DNA of 64,000 nucleotides from Telmatactis stephensoni (Eukaryota; Cnidaria; Anthozoa; Actiniaria; Isophelliidae): assembly GCA_029948255.1 (NCBI GenBank), contig JALIZF010001688.1, positions 489,501-553,500 on the forward strand, written 5' to 3'. The position numbers and the translations under genes are program-made. The notes beneath the pieces were generated by a model. That model ran no database searches, was not told where the DNA came from, and was given only the letters and a program-made list of their open reading frames with translations. The stretch's first letter is position 1. The number at the start of each line of letters is the position of its first letter. Positions 56,724 through 64,000 of this stretch are shown one piece after another.

Positions 56724-59700
56724 ATGGAAGGGTTTTTTTCGGAACCATTCACTCCTGTCGCTCCTGTCTCCGCACCAGCAGCAACCACGGGATTCAGTGG
56801 TAGACGCCTTTTCGAACTTGAATCCTTTTCTTCCACAACTGCCTCCAGAGGATTTGTACCAATTCTGCCAGCGACATCAGTTCCGGGGGTAAATATTTCC
56901 ACTCACAATGTCGCTCTCACAAAGAAAACTTCAAAGTACAATCCGCCGGAGTTTGTTGATACAGTTAAGTATATGCGGCGCAAATTGTTTGAGGCCGCCA
57001 AAAGAATGGCTGGCAAAGAGCCCGACGAAACGCCGGAAGACAAAGCAACCCTTGCAGCGTGGAACGAAGGTCTCAAAACCGAGTCTTGGTATACAGATAC
57101 AACTGTAAGTAAACTTTTATAATCATTCATCTATGCATGGTTGATGGTACAAAACTAATACGAAAAAGTGTATTTGAAAAAGTGTATTCTGTATCGTTTG
57201 CAGCAGCTGAAATTTTACCTCAAAACAGCGCGGCTATCAAAAAGGTGTTTCGCCAAAGTCCTTGAAATTGGGGAGAAAATGAAAATGGGAGTCCTCAACA
57301 TTGGAAACTCTTCAAAATGCACACAATCAACATTTAAGGACATATTATACAATGTAACTGAGAGTGAGCAATTTGATATACTGGACGTGATGAGCAAAGG
57401 AGAATTGAGTTTGAAGGACTTAAGAAAGAAAAAGGTATGGGATACATGTAGATGCATCATCGGAATTTCTGACCCTTTAGTACCTCTAGCCGAAATTCGT
57501 CTGTTTCTCGCCTCACCACATTTGCATTACTTACTTACATGCATTTTGTTTTATAGACGCAGATGGTGCGGGAAGTTAAAACAGTAGCTCACGGTGAACA
57601 AGCTGAGGTGTGTATGGTTTGACCTGATGCAACTTTCACGAAGTAAGGGCGGAGATTGTGACGATGCATATTGTACACTAACTTTAGCTCCTTGGATCTG
57701 GACTGATAAAAATGTTTGACTTACGTAACAAATCAATGCTTCCTACGTCCTTTTTAAAACATACATATAGTTCGCTGTAGTACTAAATGACCAGAGAGAA
57801 TATGCAAGTGTCCTAGTTGGCCCTTTGGGAACTCACTGAGGATTTTTCTTGTACCCGCATCCGGTTGAGGCTAGCAGCCCCAGGGAATTCAGCTGATAGG
57901 TATAGTTGTAATTTTATTTCTCAAATGCTTAGATCCAAGACCTTGAAGAAGAGCTGAAAGACCTCAAGAGCAAACACATCGAGATGAGGATCCATTTAGA
58001 AGATGTAAGGTTATTAATTAGCATTCGTTCGTCAATGACTTCATTTTTATTCACTTCATTATGCAAAGAAAGGCAACTCAAATGACTATGTGTTTTATAC
58101 TCAGACATTAAAAGAATGCAACGAACTAAGGGCACAAAACAAGGAGTTGACAGAAAATTGTTCCCAACTTGAAGCAAAATTTAAGAAGGTATATAAATTT
58201 GTAATTTAATTAAATTTAAAAACTAGTTTCCTTTCCTAGTTTTCTTGTAGTTTGACGTACGTTGTTTGTTTGTGATATAGGAGGTGTCAAAACTGCAGTC
58301 CAAGGTAGATTTCCTTGAAAAGGACAGGAATACTTGGAAGAGTTTGTATGTTGATGCAACAGTGTTGACACAAGCTAATTGTATACAACTTAAGGTAAAG
58401 TCGTGACCAGCTGAGTAATTTCTTTACCTTTACCAGCTTACGTGTCTCAAATTGTGATGTTTTAACAGGATGAAAAAAAAATGCAAAGCAAATGCGGCTA
58501 AGAATGAAAAGTCCACAAAGGTTGACAAGGAAGAGGTACTGCAATTTCAGCAATTTATAAACAATCATGTCTGTTTGCCATTTGTATAAAGAAAATGGGT
58601 TACATTACCATTCCTTTAAGTTTCGGGAAGATGAAGCTGAAATACCCACTGAGGTAAAGGAGTCTGTTGTTGCAGAAGAGGCCAAGGTACAATTCGAAAT
58701 GAAATTTTGTCTTGATGCTTTTTGCTTTTTTAATCTTATGTCTTAACCTTAACAGCTGACCGACAATGCAGATATAATCGGCAGTACCAGTGATGAGGCT
58801 GAAGATGAGGATGGTTCTGAAGACTCAAAAAGCGATGTAATTACAAATTCCTTATTCTGTACTCCCTGTTATTTATTTGATGTCGCACTGACCTGTTTAA
58901 TGTGCATGATATTAACTTTCAGATTGTTGACCTCCAGTTGGAATTGACCGCTTTACGTGACCATTGGAAGAAAAAGCACGATCAAATTCAGAGTGTGAGT
59001 ATCATGATCACCTCTTATCTTTTTATAACACTACAACATAAAATACATATTGTCTGTTTCTATTAAATTTTTATATATTTGTAGATGGTAAAGTTCTCCG
59101 CAAAAATAGAAGATGCAGGCACAAGCGAACATAGACCCATTGAAAAGGTAAATGTTTGTCCTAATATTATATTTCTCCTATCTATACTGGAGCAATGTCT
59201 TTCAATCGACCTTTTACATTTTCACATTTCACTTTATGTCAGAGAAAAAGCGCAAGAGAATGTGATGCCGAAAGACAATATCGGTCGTCAAAGAGAATCA
59301 AGCAGGTATTATTTTTACGACTACTGACTAGCTTGCAGGGCTGTGAGCTGTTGACGGAACTGAGTACTGTCTGAGCATGATATCACAGTTAAATCAAACT
59401 ATCAAAATCTCGATTATTTTCCAGGAAAGCCGTACTGATGAATGGGTAGCGGTGTATTACACCGATGGCTTTTATATTGGGAGAATCCTTGACGCCAACG
59501 AAAACCAAATTAAAGTAATGTTTCTTGAGAGAAGACCTGGCTCGTGTTTTGAGTTTAAAACTCCCAAACCTGAAACGGATACCGTAGAGCCAGACCAAAT
59601 ATTTTTGAGAAAAATGAAAATGGCCATCAAAGGGAAGCACCAGTACACTGTTGAAGCTCCCCAACTTAACAGCATTAGACAAATGTATGGCAAAATTAAG

Positions 59701-61719
59701 AAGGTAAAATTAACTGTCCAACTGTTCTAACTGTTCTATTTAAATGCATGGTGTCCAGCATATATATGAATCCCACCGAATCCTTAAACCTGTCTGTCGA
59801 TACGTTTTTTTTTTTAGTTGTACAAAACGTGGAAAGTGTCTAAGCTTTCCGATCTCGATCGGATACTTATTCAAAAAAATGGAGTGGTATTGAACTTGGC
59901 GTCGTTCAAAATGCTTCAGTCGACGATCTTGGGAGAAGAACTGTCAATGATGAAGACATTCCATAAACCAAACAACTTTACAGTGGGATGGTTGAATGAC
60001 GAGGTTAGTTTGAATGTAGGCTACTTCGTGGTAACCCAATTCGACGAATGGAGTTTTTTCGTTGTGCGATTGTCGAGATTGTCTGATAAATGCGTTTATT
60101 GTTTTTTAGGTTGTCAATATCACTATAGAGATTATTGCAAAAGCTGCAAAAGAAAAGGTCAATAAACTGTTATTCTTAAATTGTTGTTAGTCATGTGAGC
60201 TGAGTTTGTTCTGGTGAATATTGATTTTGCGACATATTTCTCACAAATTTACATATTAACTAAAACAATGCAAGATAAGGCCAGTCTCTGTGTATCTAGC
60301 AACCTGAGTAGCTGCAGCCTCGTTGTGAGAAACGAAGTTGATGGAAAACTGAATTGCGGCACATTCCAACTAACTGATCTAAACTTCTTCATTTGTTTAT
60401 TTTCTTTGTATATTTCTAGGGGATGAGTGTGTTAGCATTTAGTTCATTTTTTGTCCCAAAATTGTTGACTGCTGAACACAAACACGGAGAAGCAAGCCAG
60501 AGAATCAAGTGGATGGATAAAGTAAGAACGAGCTTACGGGTTGTGATACTGCGGGCTGGTTGTTGTTGATCCCCTCCCTCGATTTAATATGTGATATCCC
60601 TTATCGAAGTGATCTAGATGGTGACTAATAACTGTACCCAGGTGTAAAGTGGAGCCCAGAAACGGGAGGCCACACATATGATACACATTTTAATTTTTCC
60701 CTTTCTAAATTTCAATTTTGAACCACACCCTTCCTGTTCATCTGCCTTTTCAATACAAGAAAAAAATACTGCCAAACGTTCCATTCATTTATAGATATCT
60801 CTTTTTACCTTCATCACTAATTGAAAGTAATTTTGAATGCCAATATGTATTGCAATTTTAATGAATTAGGCCATAATTTACATGATATTGTTAACTATAA
60901 ATATTATTATGTAACAGGTCGACTTAACAGCTTATGAGATGATCATTGTTCCAGTTAATATTTATTCACACTGGACTTTAGGGGTAAGATTTATTTGTAT
61001 TTTGATTCATATCAAAAAGTGTATTTTAAATCAGTTACAGAAAATTGTTTAAGACTGACACTGAGTGCTCGATGCAATATTAATATTCCGCACAGGTTAT
61101 CAAGCCGGGTGCAAGAGAAGTTCACCATTTTGACAGTTTGGGAGGAAGGGGAGAGACGTTCTTTCGCTGTGTAAGGTATCAGAAAGAATACAAAATGAAT
61201 TATCCACTGAATCTACTATTTAAATTCACTGTAGTTTCATGCTCTCTGGTAGCTGCTCGGATAAGTGTAAAATTCAATGGTTGACTTTTAATACAAGCTT
61301 ATTGACGGCTCGGTTATAAATTTTCCTTTGTAGGACATTTTTCAAAATGCGTGGACTAACTGAGGTAGAGGGTTGGTCGTTTGTCAATAAACCAATGCCA
61401 ATGCAAAATGACGATGTCAGCTGTGGAGTTTTCATGCTAAAGGTCAGAGTTTCTATTAAACAGTGTGACAATAGGGACAATGCAATTTAATATGTTTTTT
61501 CTTCATTTCTAAAGATGGTCGATTGCTTATGCAGAGGGTTGGAGGTAGATTTCAGCCAGGTACAAGCATTATATTTCAGTTACTTTTAGTTGTGGTTAAA
61601 AGTCACCCTTCAGCATTTATGTTTCTCTTCTTTCTTTCTCTGAGCAGGCTGATGTCGAAATCTTGCGCTATGAGTTTGCAGAAAAAATTCTCCACGAATC
61701 AGCCAAGTCCAACAAGTAG
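56724..61719 (+). CDS. Ulp1/SENP-type (C48) protease protein, 21 exons
   Basis: Exons: 56724-57104, 57204-57434, 57557-57607, 57933-58004, 58105-58188, 58281-58394, 58469-58535, 58621-58686, 58756-58836, 58923-58994, 59085-59147, 59243-59305, 59425-59703, 59818-60003, 60110-60157, 60420-60521, 60918-60983, 61096-61175, 61334-61442, 61515-61559, 61648-61719. About 776 residues. An N-terminal region (residues 1-205) is followed by a coiled coil (about 220-330), acidic and basic stretches, a Tudor-like segment (EWVAVYYTDGFYIGRILDAN) and the protease: GWLNDEVVN, SSFFVPKL, YSHWTLGV (His), HHFDSLGG (Asp), MQNDDVSCGVFML (Gln, Cys). All four key residues are present. Exon 7 has nine A where eight keep the frame. 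ATG 56724 was chosen over an upstream GTG. Confidence 0.87.
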
Positions 61720-61894
61720 GGTTAAGATGATCCCGGCGCAGTAAACATCATCACAATTGTTACTGTATCGTGTTTACACCTTGGTCTTCACTGTTATATC
61801 TATATCGCTTTAGTTCTTTTTAAAACAAGATAGAACAAATACAAAATTCGGTGACCCATTACGTAGAAGCAGAACGTTACTGTGAATTACTTCT

Positions 61895-63563
61895 GCTTGA
61901 GATTATTCAATTTAAGAAGTACAATTTTTGTCACCTTTTAAGTGCCAATTGTAACAACCTAGAACTTTTTATATTTTAAATATGGCTGATAAAGTGTACA
62001 GAGGGTGACAAGTTTAAGTGTACTTTGGAATTCATAATTATTAGTTTACAAAATTTCACTGATCGACAGGTAATCGACAGGGTACGGTAAATGGTAAACT
62101 TTACTGCTTTCTGTGACTGTAAATATACGTGATATTTTTAGAAGATGTGTAATAATGATAATCTAAATAAAACAAAATTAAACATTGGCAAATAATTATT
62201 CCCCCAAACATGCTCTGGGATGATCGACGGTGATGCTAGGCGTACGAATCCCTGACGGCTGAAATCTGAGCCTACGGTGATGCCAAACAACTGATCATCA
62301 TGACTGGCGGGTCAGTCGGTGCGAGATTAGAGCCCAGTTCATAGGTGGATTTCAAGAAATTATTCGTCGGTTGTCGATTTTTTGTTTCTTTACTCAAAGA
62401 AATGTCTAAAATAAATTCTTATGAAGACAATTGCAGACAACGTCTGGCTTTATATGAGGATCACGACTCGTTGGCTTAGGTACTAGTAATTGCTTTGAGT
62501 AAAAATTACTCGTGTCGGAAGAGGTATAATGTTACGATGACTAAAAAGCCGGTAAACACGTTGACACTTTAGTAGAGTGCTATTAGAAAACCAAAAAAGT
62601 GTTCTATATGGAGGAACAACGCAATTTCGCTGTGTTGTTTATGAGTCTAGCTAGAGCTAGTCTGTAAGTACTGTAAGCTTGAATCGAACATACCCAACCG
62701 AGTAAAAATTACTTGGTATCTACTGATCAGAAACATAATTCGGCTTTGCAACGAGAAACTTTTACTCTGGAATTTTACTCAAGACCCACTCAACATAACA
62801 ACATTGCGACGACTAAAATAAGTTGGCATTTCTGTATTCCAAGATAAAAACGCAGTTACCAGGTTACAGAAACTATATAGTTTATGAGTCTACATGCATG
62901 TGGCGGCGATCTTATCGTGACGGCCCATTGATGAAAAGCATGACATTTTGTCTACACAAAGTCACAAGAATTTGACCTTGAGCGCGATTTCAGAGCTCAA
63001 CAAGCATACAACAATATATAGCGGTAATTTTTACCCAACCGAGTAAAAATTACGTTTAACTGCTAAAACGTAATTGGTTTCTCGACGAGTAAATTTTACG
63101 ATGACTTAAATATAATACTACGATAACTTGCACTTTCGTAAATTGCTAGAAGTGAGATAATATATTCTATAGCGGAAAAAACCCCAGAAGTTTATGAGTC
63201 TGGATCAGTTTAAGCTTGAGCCGAGCCAAACACATGGCAAGATATAGCGGTAATGTCTACCCAACCGAGTAAAAATTACTTGTCTACTGAAACGTAATTG
63301 GCTGTCAGCGAGTAAATTTTACTTTGGTATTTTACTCAAACCATAGCATTGAGATGACTAAAAACGTTGGTACTTCTGTAAAGCGCTAGAAGTGAGACAT
63401 GTTTGAATACAATAATTCTGCAGAAAAAAAACGCAATTACATGAACGTGTTGTTTATTGAGTCCAAGACCGCATAGTTGCGTGACAAACGTTTTCCGATT
63501 TCATAGTAAGAATATCAAAGAAATCACTTCATATAACTTTAAATCTACACAAAATCACAAAAA
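61895..63563 (-). repeat. Right TIR of the large transposon
   Basis: Inverted counterpart of 47871-49560 over about 1.67 kb, from GCTTGAGATTATTCAA at the inner edge to CACAAAATCACAAAAAAG at the outer. It begins about 175 bp after the protease stop codon. Confidence 0.92.
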
Positions 63564-63824
63564 AGCATAATTTTGCTTTGCAACGATTTCTGTATTCCAA
63601 GATAAAAACGCAGTTACCAGGTTACAGAAACTATATAGTTTATGAGTCTACATGCATGTGGCGGCGATCTTATCGTGACGGCCCGCATTGATGAAAAGCA
63701 TGAAATTTTGTAGTCACAAGAATTTGACCTTGAGCGCGATTTCAGAGCTCAACAAGCATACAACGATATATAGCGGTAATTTTACGATAACTTGCACTTT
63801 CGTAAATTGCTAGAAGTGAGATAA
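63564..63824 (+). repeat. Rearranged duplicate of internal TIR sequence
   Basis: From 63589 the sequence repeats 62829-63020 almost exactly (TTTCTGTATTCCAAGATAAA through GGCGGCGATCTTATCGTGAC to TATAGCGGTAATTTT). It then jumps to the block at 63118-63157 (CGATAACTTGCACTTTCGTA). This replaces the expected outer end. Confidence 0.85.
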
Positions 63825-63825
63825 T

Positions 63826-64000
63826 TGCTGCGAGTGAAGCGAGCAGCGACACTAATCTTGCACATGCGCGGCATGTTTATGTACCAGCTCTGAACTCGAT
63901 TCTTGGTGGGTAGGCACGTACGTTTATGGATGTAGCGAACGATGATTTGTGACGTCATCAAAATATGCTTGGAATGATCGCTGACCACGCGATTGGAGTC
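63826..64000. other. Flank with a GCTGCGAGTGAAGCGAGCAG palindrome
   Basis: GCTGCGAGTGAAGCGAGCAGC is a near-palindrome at 63828-63848, probably the start of another dispersed repeat. Nothing coding was seen to the window end. Confidence 0.4.

Larger units (their letters stand above)
47640..63824. mobile_element. Large (about 16 kb) two-gene DNA transposon with 1.7-kb TIRs
   Basis: Inverted repeats at 47871-49560 and 61895-63563 enclose a divergent gene pair: a DDE, DUF7869-like transposase on the minus strand and a Ulp1-protease protein on the plus strand. Left of 47871 the repeat-type sequence (words such as GTAAAATTTACTC) continues to about 47640. On the right, 63564-63824 is a rearranged copy of internal TIR segments, so the exact ends and target duplication could not be fixed. 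The superfamily is not assigned; several eukaryotic transposon groups carry Ulp1 proteases. Reading frames are nearly intact, implying a recent copy. Confidence 0.82.

Noticed and set aside
47640..63824. Polinton/Maverick identity for the large element
   Set aside because: No DNA polymerase B, retroviral-like integrase, packaging ATPase or capsid gene is present; only transposase and protease genes were found.

Overview
The window is eukaryotic, AT-rich, almost free of intact host genes, and built from layered transposable elements. Spliced coding exons with GT-AG introns, cut-and-paste transposons, DIRS, BEL/Pao, Gypsy and LINE pieces, Crypton tyrosine recombinases, DUF6589 proteins and a tRNA-headed SINE together suggest a marine invertebrate. 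An anthozoan cnidarian (coral or anemone) is my best guess. That guess rests on remembered family distributions, not on a search.

Layout. 1-4.03 kb: a nearly complete Harbinger transposon with an intact transposase and an intact five-exon Myb-like gene. 4.0-6.1 kb: MITEs and a foldback element. 6.28-12.29 kb: a decayed minus-strand Gypsy LTR element with matched LTRs and a 5-bp target duplication. It sits inside an unknown gene and carries its own nested insertion. 13.7-17.6 kb: a tandem-repeat exon, BEL/Pao and LINE fragments, and a long-TIR MITE. 18.6-28.0 kb: a cluster of decayed DUF6589 protein, two Crypton recombinases (one split by a SINE), a TTAA-flanked MITE and a RecQ-like helicase fragment. 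28.7-32.7 kb: a TIR element whose gene combines a PIN/XPG-like nuclease region with an eight-cysteine CXC finger, resembling Academ. 33-37 kb: a decayed SAM-domain gene and unrecognised exons. 37.5-40.2 kb: a DIRS-type Gag split by a MITE, with a 10-bp-phased array of p53-type half-sites directly upstream. 40.3-44.2 kb: a C2H2/recombinase-like gene split by a MITE, then an SF3-helicase-like gene. 44.2-47.6 kb: little coding signal.

The most notable object is at 47.6-63.8 kb: a roughly 16-kb element bounded by inverted repeats of about 1.7 kb each. It carries two divergently transcribed, finely spliced genes. The minus-strand gene (13 exons, about 713 codons) encodes a DDE-type, DUF7869-like transposase. 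The plus-strand gene (21 exons, about 776 codons) encodes a coiled-coil and Tudor-like protein ending in a complete Ulp1/SENP (C48) cysteine protease domain. Exon phases fit throughout, apart from one in-frame stop in the first gene and one homopolymer frameshift in the second, so the copy looks young. The transposase presumably acts on the terminal repeats. What the SUMO-type protease contributes is unknown.
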